The translations under genes were made by a program, and so were the position numbers. Of a DNA stretch of 64,000 nucleotides, positions 38,301 through 48,499 are shown in pieces. The notes beneath the pieces are model-generated. The model saw only the letters and a program-made list of their open reading frames with translations, made no database searches and was not told the DNA's origin. Positions within the stretch are counted from its first letter, which is position 1; every line of letters begins with the position of its first letter. Origin of the DNA: Cyprinodon diabolis (taxonomy: Eukaryota; Chordata; Actinopteri; Cyprinodontiformes; Cyprinodontidae); assembly GCA_030533445.1 (NCBI GenBank), contig CM060076.1, positions 3,228,501 to 3,292,500 of the forward strand, written 5' to 3'.

Positions 38301-41251
38301 TTTTCCCTTCTTTAATCAATTTTTTTATTAGGAAACGCTCATCTTCAGAACAGTGTCTTGAACGACCCATTTTCCTTGTTTTTTCAGGACAAATGCACAG
38401 CCAGCATGCCAGTTGTCTTGATCCTTAAATACGGATCACCTGTTAACACCCTTTTTTCCCAGAATACCCTCCCTAATTGATGCCCTCTCTAATTGAACTC
38501 ACCACTGCTATTTTTTTGAACACACCCTTTTCAGTTAATCATTCAATTTCACAGAATCCACAGTATGCATGGCTGTCCTGTTGGGTTTGTTGGTTTTCTA
38601 TACCTTTATTTTACCCCCCAGAAACTTATCTGGGGTATAGAGTTTGAAATGTTAATAAAACAAGTGATTTTCTTGCTGCTGTTGAGGCACTGCTATTATT
38701 TCGAACACAACTGTATTTGCCCTTAATTTGAGTAGGTAAATGGGGTAGTTTGGCAATGGAATTAGTATTTTTACTAATCAAAATAAGATAATTAGATAAT
38801 ATGCACTTGAAATAACACAATGAAATTGGGTTTTCTTATTTTAAGTGCAATTGTCTTGTTCCATTGGCAAACTTTCTCTTTTACCTCCTCTATCCAAGAA
38901 CGAATGCACTTATTTAAAGAAAAAATTACTTATCTATATTTCAATTTTTTCCAGTGTGGACACCTGGAACCAAACGCCTGTGGTAGATATCCATGAGTAT
39001 GCTTGTGTATAAAGGGTTTACAAGGCTTCTTCACAGGGAGAATATGCTCACTAGCAGGCGTGAGTGGCCCCAGAGTCGCCCTGCAGAGAGAAGAGTCCAA
39101 CGTATCTGCAAATTTTTCATTGTTTTCTTCTGTTCTTGCACAACAGATGTTGGAGTTTTTTGTTCCTGCTCCATCAGGGAAACACTTGGAAGTATTTTTC
39201 CATGTCTGCTTACTGAATAGGTAGTTAAGTTTCTGAAATGTATCGGCATTCCTAAAAGGTTTTATTGTTTAATTGTTCATCCACTTATCTGGTTTTATAC
39301 ACATTTCTATCTTCAAACATGGTTTATGTTAGGTGTCGGCGTACATATTCACTCTAATCTGCTTTATTTTGTTTGGTTCCTCGATCACAGGAAACCTTTT
39401 CAGCTTCAGGAAGTGGTACAAACTGGTTCAGGCCGCTTTGGTCCAGGCTCAGCAGAGGAGGAGCCAGGACATCGCCAGGTGAGACCTGCAAGTCTGGGTT
39501 CGGGGTTTCTTCTGCTTCTCTGGAGGCTGCAGGCATCAGAAGGGTTCATATTATTCTAATTTCTCCAACAACCTTTTTAACGGCAATTATTTCTTTACAG
39601 GAAACAGTGGAAGGGAAAGAAACTGTTCTACATTAACAAGAAGGACAGAGTTTATGTCACAAAGAGGAGAAGTAAGAACCTTTTGGTTTTCTGTTTGGTC
39701 TTGGTCATAAGGAAAAAGAAATTGGAAAAGAAATTAAACCGACCTCAGCCGACTGATATACAGTTTAATTTGCTTAAGTTTTACTTTGAGGTTGAGACGA
39801 CATCTGCTTAACTTTCACCATCATGTCGCGTTTGGTTGTTTTCTGTTTAAGAAAAAGGAAAATCTGAGGAACATTGAAGTCGTAGGGAACTCATATTTAA
39901 ATGTCAAATCATTCTGGCTTAAACATGTATATAAATTTACTCAGATAATATTGTCCCAAAAGTTTCTGTAATTTCTGTAATTTCTGTAAAATTGACAGAC
40001 CGTAGAAGCCATGTTTGCTCAGCCATGTCTTTGTCCAAATACGTCGTCGCCTTTTCTTTTTAGGCCTTTCAACACAAAATTGCACAAATAGCCGAGGCAG
40101 CGCGTTTCACTCTAGTGAGCTTCATGTTCCTCTTTTACTCCTTTGGCTTCTGGATAGACGAGTCCGAGTAGCTCCTTCTCACTGCGGAGCTGAGTCCCAC
40201 CTGGTTCTTAGACGTACAGTGGGAGCAGGTAGATCGCATCAGAGTGTCGAGTCACACAGTGTGAGAACGTATATAGCGAGCGGAGAACCTGCGATTTCGT
40301 CGTACAGTGTGAGCTGTAGCTGCGGGCAACGATTGAAAACATCGCACTGTGTATGCCCGGCTTAAGAGGAAGAAGAAGAATCCTTGTTTCCCCTCTGAGC
40401 GATTCGCCCACGACCACCTTATGACGGTTGACTGAATTTCAAATATGTTTGATTTTCTCCCAACCTTATGATTCCTGATCGGGAGGTGGTCGTTAGAGGG
40501 TGATCGCCCCTCGTTACCCCGTGTACTCTACACAACGCACCATCAGGCTGAAAGTCGGCACGATTGAAAAATTCTCACACGACTGGAAAGTCGGTCCGAA
40601 AAGGGCAAACAATCGTAGAGTGTACGCCCAGCTTTAAATAACCGACAGTCACTCTGTGTTTCCTGCAGGAATCTCAGAAAACATCCAGATGTGTTTGAAG
40701 AAGCTGGCTTCAGGTCCGCCGGCCGTCCAGGACTCGGGGCCCTCCAGCTTCCAGTTCTGCTGGGGCGACGAGGACGGATCCGACGGACGCAGTCTGCACC
40801 GAATGAAGCTGGACGGCGTCGTCTCTCATCAGAAAGGCTCCACGGCTCCCTGGAACCAAAAATACTGGCATCTCCCCCTCCGCCCCTGCCAACCCTGGTG
40901 AGTTCTAAGGCCTCGGCCACCGGATAACCGATGAGGGGATGTCGTAGTAATCCCAGACGGGCCGTTCTTCTCTGCAGGGCGTGCAGCAGTCATTACACCA
41001 AGCTGGATCCGACGCTGCCGCGCTCCTTTGTTTGGCTGCTGCAGCTCTTCTCCTTCATGCTGGACGTGGAGTCCTGGTGTCTGCTCCACGCCGTGCTGCG
41101 AGTGGAAAGACGGGTTTTTGGCACAAAAACGCCGCAGGAGATCAGGGGAGCGACCACGACCAAGACGAGGAACCTGACCAGGGTCAGGACACGGACTGAG
41201 GGACGAACCAGGTCTCAGGGTGGTGATCCAGGAAGGAAAAACAAGAGCTGA
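26353..41251 (+). CDS. taf1b: TAF1B (SL1/TIF-IB subunit, TFIIB-like), complete 15-exon coding region
   Basis: Nuclear/nucleolar RNA polymerase I initiation factor, a TFIIB-related subunit of the SL1 promoter-selectivity complex (family knowledge). Exons: 26353-26370, 28640-28738, 28923-29010, 29116-29213, 29299-29391, 30061-30163, 31019-31178, 31512-31611, 34134-34281, 34361-34535, 34617-34654, 39391-39478, 39601-39671, 40669-40897, 40978-41251. All junctions are GT-AG and phases match, giving 1782 nt (593 aa plus stop; human 588). Features: N-terminal zinc ribbon Cys13/16/31/34; first cyclin-fold region with [20 protein letters not shown] (~200-219); second with [37 protein letters not shown]; and a Lys/Arg-rich C-terminus as in other TAF1B proteins. 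No lesion seen. TE insertions fill introns 6, 8 and 11. Confidence 0.95.
27185..27610. repeat. uninterrupted copy of the 10340 repeat family
   Basis: Carries AATCCACTGGACTTTGTTTC, CATTTGGCTT, GTCTATGTCTCTGAAAGGGG and GGTTTTTGAAAGCTGAAATC in the same order as 10365-11660, but without the hAT insertion. In taf1b intron 1. Confidence 0.65.
27900..28190 (+). pseudogene. 96-codon acidic ORF, possible P2X7-like transposon/gene fragment
   Basis: [20 protein letters not shown] followed by an acidic stretch and [13 protein letters not shown]. In teleost genomes a PY(M/R)FEP motif commonly precedes the cysteine-rich domain of multi-copy P2X7-like proteins (recall). Here the ORF stops at 28190 before any Cys-rich domain. 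It lies in taf1b intron 1, so it is likely a relic. Function unknown. Confidence 0.35.
28373..28480. repeat. repeat fragment, inverted relative to 39866-39972
   Basis: Shares, in reverse complement, CTTTTGGGACAATATYATCT, TATATACATGTTTAAGCCAG and AATGATTT with 39866-39972. Both copies are in taf1b introns. Confidence 0.55.
28640..28738 (+). CDS. taf1b: taf1b exon 2: zinc ribbon
   Basis: Thirty-three codons (residues 7-39), including CAQC and CRSCHN: four cysteines spaced CxxC-x14-CxxC, the RRN7/TAF1B-type zinc ribbon. Flanked by CAG and GTAAAG. Confidence 0.95.
30215..30993 (+). mobile_element. L2-like LINE 3' end in taf1b intron 6
   Basis: Collinear with 7925-8770 (GATAAAGCTTCTAGTTAGAG through GAATTGGCTATAGAAATAAA). 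In sense with taf1b; the tail ends ~25 bp before the exon 7 acceptor at 31018. Confidence 0.78.
31227..31378 (+). mobile_element. solo end fragment of the CAGGGTTCC hAT-like family
   Basis: GGTTCCTACGGATCCTTAAAAAGTC through GTAATTCATATCAAA parallels the first 150 bp of the element at 31741. Confidence 0.6.
31741..32660 (+). mobile_element. hAT-like non-autonomous element (CAGGGTTCC family)
   Basis: Inverted termini CAGGGTTCC / GGAACCCTG. Flanks share only AAGGA directly, not a clean 8 bp. Contains a 68-codon + ORF (32134-32340) reading [20 protein letters not shown] and continuing with an H-x5-H pair, like a decayed C2H2/BED-type finger. The same ORF is kept in the copy at 10669-11568. Confidence 0.78.
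32687..33821. mobile_element. Harbinger-like MITE split by the RecQ-carrying element
   Basis: Ends TGCTACGTTC ... GAACGTAGCA with TAA on both sides (32684-32686, 33822-33824). Without the inner insert it matches the family at 4899-5471. Confidence 0.7.
33180..33724 (+). mobile_element. 545-bp TIR element carrying a RecQ-like helicase N-terminus
   Basis: Ends TAGCCTCG ... GTCAGGTTA, flanked by CTCCAGATG (33171-33179) and CTCCAGACG (33725-33733), 8 of 9 identical. The + ORF from 33360 starts [20 protein letters not shown] and continues [20 protein letters not shown] then [14 protein letters not shown], i.e. RecQ motif 0 and Walker A (P-TG-GKS), ending near 33590 before the rest of the helicase. 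Sister of the element at 7228-7779. Confidence 0.75.
34617..34654 (+). CDS. taf1b: taf1b exon 11: 38-nt microexon
   Basis: Two GT donors are possible, at 34633 and 34655. Only the second keeps the reading frame into exon 12 ([12 protein letters not shown]), so the exon encodes [12 protein letters not shown]. The first would give a frameshifted ETFSASG reading. The 4.7 kb intron that follows holds the Tc1 element. Confidence 0.78.
35180..35429. repeat. left arm of a 4-kb-spaced inverted repeat
   Basis: Runs from the TGATGGAGCAGGAACC block through CTTCTCTCTGCAG to CAGGCGTTTGGTTCCAGG. It is the reverse complement, with mismatches, of 38957-39206. Confidence 0.75.
35439..35731. mobile_element. 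CACTGCAAAAA MITE, copy 1
   Basis: Inverted ends CACTGCAAAAA / TTTTTGCAGTG with TA on both outer sides (35437-35438, 35732-35733). Interior contains ATTTGAGTAGGTAAATAAG and CTTGTTCCATTGGCAAA. Confidence 0.78.
35748..35987. mobile_element. CACTGCAAAAA MITE, copy 2
   Basis: Exactly bounded by CACTGCAAAAA and TTTTTGCAGTG, flanked by TA (35746-35747, 35988-35989), 240 bp. No coding capacity. A TA target suggests mobilisation by a Tc1/mariner-type transposase. Confidence 0.82.
36020..36251. mobile_element. CACTGCAAAAA MITE, copy 3 (ends mutated)
   Basis: CACTGCTACAAAC ... TTTTTGCAGTC flanked by TA. Same interior words (GAATTGAGGAGTTAAGTGAG). Confidence 0.7.
36714..36990. mobile_element. CACTGCAAAAA MITE, copy 4
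   Basis: CACTGCAAAAATTATC ... TTTTTTGCAGTT flanked by TA (36712-36713, 36991-36992). Confidence 0.72.
37080..38713 (-). mobile_element. apparently intact Tc1/mariner transposon, 1634 bp
   Basis: Perfect 28 bp terminal inverted repeats (37080-37107 and 38686-38713), starting CAGTTGTGTTCGAAATAATA, flanked by TA target duplications at 37078-37079 and 38714-38715. Encloses one uninterrupted transposase on the minus strand. Inserted inside an older CACTGCAAAAA MITE in taf1b intron 11. Confidence 0.95.
37375..38370 (-). CDS. Tc1-like DD34E transposase, 331 aa, uninterrupted
   Basis: Cut-and-paste transposase. The N-terminal paired-like helix-turn-helix DNA-binding region has the expected order ([20 protein letters not shown] ... 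[12 protein letters not shown]), then a basic KRGRKRK linker/AT-hook-like stretch (GRKR), then a second HTH ending near [13 protein letters not shown]. Catalytic triad: Asp in ILWTDESKI, Asp in [12 protein letters not shown], Glu in [11 protein letters not shown]. The second Asp and the Glu are separated by 34 residues, the Tc1 DD34E spacing. Length is near the usual ~340 aa and there are no stops or frameshifts. Whether it is expressed or active is unknown. Confidence 0.93.
   Translation of the reverse strand: MGRSRHCSEDERFLIKKLIKEGKTYKEVQKIIGCSAKMISNALKWEQKTEKRGRKRKTTPRMDRRIAKLAKTQPMMGSNRIKQDLQLTVSTVTIRRRLTEVNLPARSPRKVPLLRKRHVQKRLQFAKEHIDWPEKKWHNILWTDESKIVLFGSKGHRQYVRRPANTEFKPQYSLKTIKHGGASIMIWGCFSYYGVGPIHRIQGIMDQFQYIRILEEVMLPYAEVEMPLRWTFQQDNDPKHTSKRAKAWFQMNKIQLMEWPAQSPDLNPIENLWADIKSAVHEAKPRNAEELWNTVQLSWAAIPVERCQKLVDSMHHRCEAVIRNRGFATKY
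38957..39206. repeat. right arm of the inverted repeat
   Basis: Begins CCTGGAACCAAACGCCTG and ends near GCTCCATCAGGGAAACACTT; complementary to 35180-35429. The arms enclose five CACTGCAAAAA MITEs and the Tc1 element. Confidence 0.75.
39866..39972. repeat. inverted partner of the fragment at 28373-28480
   Basis: Contains ATTCTGGCTTAAACATGTAT and AGATAATATTGTCCCAAAAG, complementary to 28373-28480. In taf1b intron 13. Confidence 0.55.
40978..41251 (+). CDS. taf1b: taf1b exon 15: last coding exon
   Basis: Begins [18 protein letters not shown], then a hydrophobic helix ([16 protein letters not shown]) and a basic, Thr/Arg-rich tail ending PGRKNKS before TGA at 41249-41251. The tail composition resembles the Lys/Arg-rich end of mammalian TAF1B. 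Confidence 0.9.
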
Positions 41252-41268
41252 ACGAAAGGAGCAAATAG

Positions 41269-41274
41269 AATAAA
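41269..41274 (+). terminator. taf1b: taf1b poly(A) signal AATAAA
   Basis: Canonical hexamer 17 nt after the stop codon. It would give an unusually short 3' UTR, so later signals may also be used. Confidence 0.5.
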
Positions 41275-42120
41275 TTATCTATTTTTGTGTTAAACCCAAA
41301 GATGAACAGTAAGCAAAGAGAGAACTTTGGAAAAAAACACGATTTATGTTGGGAAATATCAACAATCTCTTTTTCCTCTCATCAAACTGCATATTTTACA
41401 GAAAAGACATCAGGGGAGTGTTACTAAATTATTATAAGGTTTATTTAAGGCTTACTGTCTGTAGTGATGAATAACCAGCAACATCTGTAGCTTTTTTTTT
41501 TTTGTTATGTCCATCTGCTTTGTCTGGAAACAAAGAAACAGCAGGAAGCTGCAGTGGCAGGGGAGTGCCCAGCAGGGGGAGACGAACTGCAGCAGAAAGC
41601 AGTGTTTTTATTCGATAAAGATTCACACAGAATCAGAAGCACCGCACGGCTGAAACTTTCTGAAATGTTTTCCTTCCACTGAACACAGATGAATCCCAGA
41701 AAAATGTCAAATCTGTTGTCAAGCTGCAGATTCACTGGGACGCTTCCAACATGTTCTACTGCTGCTGTTGCCATGGAGATATTACAACAAGCTGCCGATT
41801 GGCCAATGGTATGGCGCTGTGTTCGCTTACTGTAGGTTATGATGAGGTTCTCTGCAGATCTTTGGTTGGATTCAAAGCTCCCTTTGTTCAACATTTCATG
41901 GTTCAGATGTAAAACATTCAGTCATTTATTAAAGTGTTTTAAATATCTGTAGTTTTTCAGACTCTGAGATTCTTTAGTGTCTTCTTTTGACTTCAGTGTT
42001 TTGTTTTGTACTTTATTTAATCTGAAACATTTTAGGGGGTAAATATTGCTGTAGTATTCTCATTTTGCTCTAAGAATATTATAAAATTAGCAGATAAAAT
42101 AATTATTTCAGTCTTAAATA
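41275..42120. other. intergenic, nothing recognised
   Basis: Includes taf1b downstream flank. No splice-consistent exon, tRNA or clear transposon end seen. Confidence 0.5.
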
Positions 42121-42129
42121 CTACAGCAA

Positions 42130-42808
42130 TACTACATATAATATATATTTTACATATAATTTATATATATATATATATATATATACACAACTTTATTTTC
42201 AACTACAATTTACATTGCAATCAAGATTTTAGTTATATATATATGTTTTTTTATATGTATGTGTGTATATATATATATTTTACATTTGTGTATATATATA
42301 ATGTAAAAAAATATATATTAAAAATGTATACCTGTATTTATATATATGCATATATGTGTATATATATGCATATATGTGTATATATGTGTATATATATGCA
42401 TATATGTGTATATATGTGTATATATGTGTATATATATGCATATATGTGTATATATATGCATATATGTGTGTGTATATGCATATATGTGTATGTATGTATG
42501 TATGTATGTGTATGTATGTATATGTGTATGTATATGTGTGTGTGTATATGTATATATGTATATATATATGTATATGTGTATATATATGTATATGTGTATA
42601 TATATGTATATGTGTATATATGTATATGTGTGTGTGTATATATGTATATGTGTGTGTGTATATATGTATATGTGTGTGTGTATATATGTGTGTATGTGTA
42701 TATGTGTGTATGTGTATATGTGTGTATGTGTATATATGTGTGTATGTGTATATATGTGTGTATGTGTATATATGTGTGTATGTGTATATATGTGTGTATG
42801 TGTGTATA

Positions 42809-42839
<31 letters not shown>

Positions 42840-42856
42840 ATATATATGTGTGTGTA

Positions 42857-42897
<41 letters not shown>
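42130..42897. repeat. compound TATATG/TG/TATG microsatellite
   Basis: Almost pure purine-pyrimidine alternation (TATATG, TGTATATATG, TG, then AT). ORFs of up to 228 codons on both strands follow from the lack of stop-forming words and have no protein character (YICIYV repeats). Confidence 0.95.
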
Positions 42898-42899
<2 letters not shown>

Positions 42900-45800
42900 T
42901 TAAAATCATATTTAATTTTATTATTTTGATTTTTCTGAGGTCCAAGTTGGTAATGTTTGACACTCAAAGTTTATAGAAGAAACTGACATCTTTCTTGGCA
43001 ATGACCTCAGGTTATCGGAATAATATTTATAGAAATTAATATTTGAAAAGTTAAGTTTATAAAACAAAGAACTGATGGCATCCAGATGTCTGGATGTAGA
43101 TCTCTGATTATTCCTTCTCTCTAGTTATGCCATGTTGTCTGTGTTGGTCTTGGCGTTCCACAGGGTTCTGGATCAGGACTCCTCCTTGTGTCCTTTAATC
43201 ACTGACTGTAGATTTCATAATTTACCAAACCTGGTAAACAATGTTCTATTCAGTGTGAATCTATAAAACTAGAATAATTTTCCTGGGTGTCATACCTTTG
43301 TTCCTGTAATCTATCAGTTGTTTTTGTACAAAAAAAACAAACATTTAATGTATTGTAAAAGTTTCTTTGGATTAAAGATGCTGTTTTGCTCAGAAATTGG
43401 TGGAAAACGTTTATAAATATTTTGAGGCTCTTTGTTGCCAGCAGCCTGTTGCAAAGTTACAATTTGTTGATTTAATCTTTCAAATCTATAAAAAAAAAAA
43501 TCTTTAAGATAACAGAAAATATGGGAATGTGAATCTATTGATTAAAAAACATGAAAACTTTGTTTCTAGAAGATGATAGTAACATAGATTAAGAAATACA
43601 GCCTGGTGTTAAAAAAGGAGGGTTTAAAATTATAAGTTTCTGTCTTACTTTCTAATGATTAGAAATATTTTTTGTGTAATTAGGAAGTTAAGAAGAAAAA
43701 TGGAATATAAATATAATTTATTGCCCCACAGCGGAGAAATCAAGGCACCAGCTTAACTGAAAGCAAAATCAGCTTAATGTTTGGATCCGATTCCACCGAC
43801 ATGAATTATTTCCCCTCTTTTCTAACAAACTGAAAGTTACAAATTTAGTTTTGTCCCAAATGTCTGAGATTATACATTTATTTAAGTAAAAATGTTTCTA
43901 ACAAATAGTTATTAAAGTCTTCTTTAAATTTAAAAACGTCATTAATTTTAAGGTGTGAATTCAGTGGCAGCGGGTCCTAAAAGCGATGAATAGTTGAGAG
44001 GAAACTTTTGTCAGGTAGCAGCTGCGAAGCACGGCGGAGGTCCAGTCATGCTATGGGGCTGATTTTCAGTCGGGCTTGTTAAAGTCTGATAGGATTTAAT
44101 AGAAGGGACACCAGGACAGTATCGTCTGATGTCAACAGAGACTGTTTGAGTTCTTAGAAGTGAACTTTCCTGCGGCTGCTGGAGAATCTCCTGAATTAAG
44201 ATTAATAATCATTAATAATCTCCGTTATTACTATGATGATCAGTTTTAATGTCAGTAAGAGCTTCTCTGTTCAGCTGGAGAAGACTTCAGGTCCTCCTTT
44301 AGACCATGACTGTTTGTGGAGCAGAAAGTTTTCCTTTTTTTTTTTTTCCTCCTTTTTTTCCATGTTTGGGGCCAGAAAGAGTCGACTGAATAAACAAACA
44401 AAAAAATCTGGGCTCAGTTTCCTGATTTGGAAAAATCTTTCCTCCTCCTGCTGCTGCTGCCTTCAGGCTGCAGATACAAACCATCTGGACGACGTCCAGG
44501 TTTCTCACGCAGGGTTCCTGGAAAGCAAGCCGGGGATTCTGGAAAGTCTGCTGGCTCCAAACGCCTCAGACCTCTAGACATGATGAAGAGGAGGAGGAGG
44601 AAGAGGAGGAGGAGAGAGTTTCTGCTGCTTAAACAATAATATTTAACAATATTTTAATTAATCCTTTTTTTCTAAAACCCTTTTTCTACATAAACCATTT
44701 TTTTTGTTTTTAGAAAACCCAGTTTAGTTTTTCTAAATGATAAACAACAGATTGAAGATGATGTTGTTTAGCAAAAAAAATGTATTAAATCTTTTTCTAA
44801 AACTATTTTTTTTTCAAATCTTTAAGCAAAATATTAATTATTATTTATTCTTAACAACAAACTTGTTTTACTGTTTGCTGATTTTTTTTAATTCAGTTTA
44901 TCATGCATTATTACCTTTTTTATTGTGTTTAAATTCTTCAATCTACAGATATTCTTAGTTTTTCTTGTTTTTTTGTCTGAAAGAAATGTTAAACTAAAAT
45001 TTAAAATCATGTGATTGAATTTAAGAAATTAAACCAACAAAAACAATTTTAGTTTGAGGCTAAAGCATTAAAATCATTTTCATAAAAAGATTCAGAAAAA
45101 CTCAGAAATATATATATATTTTTTTCATCCTTTTCAATGTATTAATTTATTCACTCATTGGAATCCTAGAATTTTTCCTGTTTTAGAATTAAATCTACTA
45201 AATAAATCCGTTTAAAATGACAAAGATTATTAAAAAAAAATTTATAAAAAAAAAAGAAGAAAAAAGGGGGAAATAATTAAATCTTTCCTGAATGACTGAA
45301 AATTAAAATCTAACCATTTAATTTCTAGAAAAGAAAGAAAATCCGATAAAAATCACAGCATCAGGAACTCAGAGACTCCTTTATGGAATAAAACCTGTTT
45401 TATAGCTTGAGTTTATTTTATGTTGGGGTTTTTTTGATGTTAAAAACAAAAAAAACAAAAAATAATATATATATATATAGAAAAATAAACATCAATTTTC
45501 CTTTTTCCCGATTTTCCACCAAAGCTTTGTTATTCCAGCAGCTAAACTGGTCTCCAGTAAAACCCTGATTTTTGCTGTAAACCTCCACATTTTGTTTCCC
45601 CGTGTTCCTTTAATTCTGTTTATATCTCTTAATTGATTTAGTTTGAATTATTTTGTTTTGTTGGACATCTTGTTTTCCATCTTTATCTCTTTGATCAATA
45701 GTTTTATTTTTAGATAAATTTTTCCTCTATTTTCAAACGGCTCTAATGTACTGGGATGCCTTTTCATTATTTCCAAGTTTTTAAATTATTTGGTTTGTTT

Positions 45801-48390
45801 GCTAAAAAAAAAACATAAAACAGGCACCGTTTCTTACAACTCCATAGAATAACTGCAGCTCAAATAGAAAAGTAGAAACATGTTTAAAACGTTCACATTT
45901 CCAGAATGTTGCTGCTTATCTGGCCGAGGAAATTTTATTTTGGGTTTGGAGATTGGAAGTCGGACCAGAAAGGAGCAGGAAGTGTTTATTTTAGCTGATC
46001 TATAATCAGTCAGATCAGCTCCACGTCGGTAATAAAAGAAGCTCAGGGAGAAAACATGGAGGGACAAGTAGGGAGAAAAAAACAGGAATAAAGGAGAAGA
46101 GCTGGAGTTAGGATGAGGCAGAGACTGGAAGGTTTCAGACATCTGAGGCCCATTTTTCCTCCCTTCATCTGGAAACAAACCCAATCCCAGCTGGTCGCTG
46201 AGCTCATGGCTGTGGAGAAAATCAGCTGCAGAGGTTTCAGGTATCGACAGCGAGCAGGAGGAGAAGCTGCAGACTGAAGAGAGAAACTAAAGAACCAACA
46301 AAACACCAGATTTAACCTCTGAGAACAAAATATGGGTTCATTTCAGCACAAAAAGCAAAAAAGTTTTCCAAAAAATACTTTAAAACGACTGCTGTCGGAC
46401 AGAACACTGAACTTTTCAGGAAATTAATAAAAAAACAACATATGTCTTTTATTCATATACAATCATACATTTTCTTTACATTTTCAAATTGAAAAATGTT
46501 AATAAATCCCAGAAAAAATGACAAAAATTTAAAATATGAGGCAGGTTATCCCAACAGTTTCAAGAAAATGTTCAATTTCAGAGCGAGATGATTATTAGAG
46601 CTTAAGTGACAAAAAACATGAACATATACTAATAAAAAAAAAGAATACTACATTTCAGAGATTTGTATGGAAACTTTATCAACCTGAAAACATCAGAAAC
46701 AATTAAATAAAAGTTGAAATCCTAATTCTAACTCTATTTAGAAGAAATAAAGCTAAAACTAACTTAAATCTAACAAATTAAACTAAGATCTACAATCTGG
46801 GATAAAACAATAGATCCAATGTTTAAATAACACTGGAAAAGGAGAATAAATAAAAGCTCTTGAAGTGGATTTACAGACTAATCTGGACTAAATTAGAAAT
46901 TAAATCAAAATACGAAACTAATTAAATCCTAGAACTAAAATCAGGGATTATTTCTGACTAAACTTTTCTCTACTATTTAATTCCAACAAGAATGAGATGG
47001 AAGCTTAGATCTGGACTTAAGTCTAAAATGAAAAACATAATTTGTTTTCTGTAGATTTAGGATTTATTTGTATATCACCTCTAGTTTAACTCTGCTCTAA
47101 TCTAGATCTCCAATCAAACCTTTCCAAGTTGATCAAACTTAGAAGTTAATTCTGACTCTTCTTGAAACTTTAGAGCTCTGATTATAAACTGAACCCCTGC
47201 AGTACCTTTTAGATCACACATTTCTAACTTAGCATTAAACTAAACGCAAAGACTAAAGTCCAGAACTTCAAAAAGAAAACTTAAACCAGAGCTTAACCCT
47301 GAAACTAAACCCCAAATTAAACAGGGAAATTCATTTTGGACCAGAGTTTAAATCCAACGCAGGAAACCATGTTGTTGCATCTCTAGTTTATACTTTTCTA
47401 TATTCTAGGTTAAAAATTAATTGTAAAAAATTAAATCAAAACATTTTAAGCTTAATCCATTTTTTAAAAGCCTTTTCTACCTTTTTTTTTTCAAAGTTAT
47501 TTCATTACTATATCCAGTATTTAATTAATAACTCTAAAAAATCCTGGAAAATAAATTAGAATCCAAATATCAGAGTTAAACTCAAGACTTTTTATGGAAA
47601 CTAAACTTTTAGCAAAAGTGCAAATGAAAAACACAGAAAGATGAAAATTAGAATAACAATAAAACCCTAAATGAATTAGATCAAGACTCTAATTTTCCAT
47701 TATGGAAACTGTTTATGTTGCACTAAATGGTTAAATTATCTCCTTCCCTGTTTAACGGTTTAATTCCAGTAAAAATAATTTTCCTGCTGCTTCCTGGATC
47801 CTGTATCCATGAATGGATGGATGGTTCCGGCACTTTTAAGGCTCTGACTGTATTATTCAATATATTTACATGAAGTTTTAACCGACGACTTAATAGAAAA
47901 CCAAAAGGTTTGTCATAATTTTTTTTAGAAAATGCTTCATATGAACAGAACCAGCAGCAGTTGGTTGGATATTAACCCCTTTGCTGCTGATCCTTCCGGT
48001 TGTTTCTGCATTTTAAAAGCAACATTGTGACACTTTTGCAGGTTTGGATGGAAGCGGTCGGTGTACCGGAGGTTCCTGGAGTTCCTGTTCTTGGAAATCT
48101 CAGAGGAGCCCTGACCTTTGACCCTGAAGATATGTCTGCTGGTGCTGTGACGTGCAGTTAAAGTGTGAAAGTCAGGGACGAGTTGCACGGAGCAGAGTTT
48201 TATCTGGAGCTTTCACTGCTGACAAGCTGCAGAAGCGGCTGATAAGCAGCATCATCCACACCGACGCTAAGCCAACACCTCATCCTGGCGCTGATAACCC
48301 AAACCAGCTAAGAACCGTCTGAACACTAGGTCCAAATTCCTCTGATGGTATTTCTTCACTGCCAAAACATAACTAGCAAACATTCTGATT
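42898..48390. other. AT-rich intergenic stretch
   Basis: No gene recognised. A short piece at ~44028-44055 reads KHGGGPVMLWG on +, like the KHGG.S.M.WG block of Tc1 transposases, without other support. A LINE/SINE tail-like piece (TTTATTGCCCCACAGCGGAG) is at ~43717. 46450-47750 is low-complexity AAACTAA/TTAAAT sequence. Confidence 0.5.
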
Positions 48391-48394
48391 ATAC

Positions 48395-48490
48395 AGAATA
48401 GAATAGAAATTCCTTTATTGTCCCACAATGGGGAAATTCTGGTGTTTACAGCAGCGAAAAGATTATAGAAAATTAATAGTCACACAAATG
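48395..48490 (-). mobile_element. retroposon tail (AATAGAATAGAA ... TTTATTGTCCCACAATGG)
   Basis: Near-identical to 62868-62960. The AATAGAATAGAA side looks like a simple-repeat 3' tail read on the minus strand. It directly abuts the start of the satellite. Family not identified with certainty. Confidence 0.6.
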
Positions 48491-48499
48491 TGGACCTTC

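Larger units (their letters stand above)
37030..38956. mobile_element. CACTGCAAAAA MITE, copy 5, split by the Tc1 element
   Basis: Left part 37030-37077 (to CTTAAATTAGGTG) and right part 38716-38956 (TTTGCCCTTAATTTGAGTAG to TTTTTTCCAGTG) rejoin to match the other copies once the Tc1 element and one TA are removed. Confidence 0.75.

Noticed and set aside
42243..42976. ORFs of 185-228 codons on both strands
   Set aside because: Products of the TATATG/TG microsatellite (YICIYVYI repeats).
44028..44060. Possible second Tc1 transposase (KHGGGPVMLWG)
   Set aside because: Only one short motif, followed by a stop, with no TIRs or other transposase blocks nearby. At most a relic; the similar HGSGRVMLW at ~63270 is equally weak.
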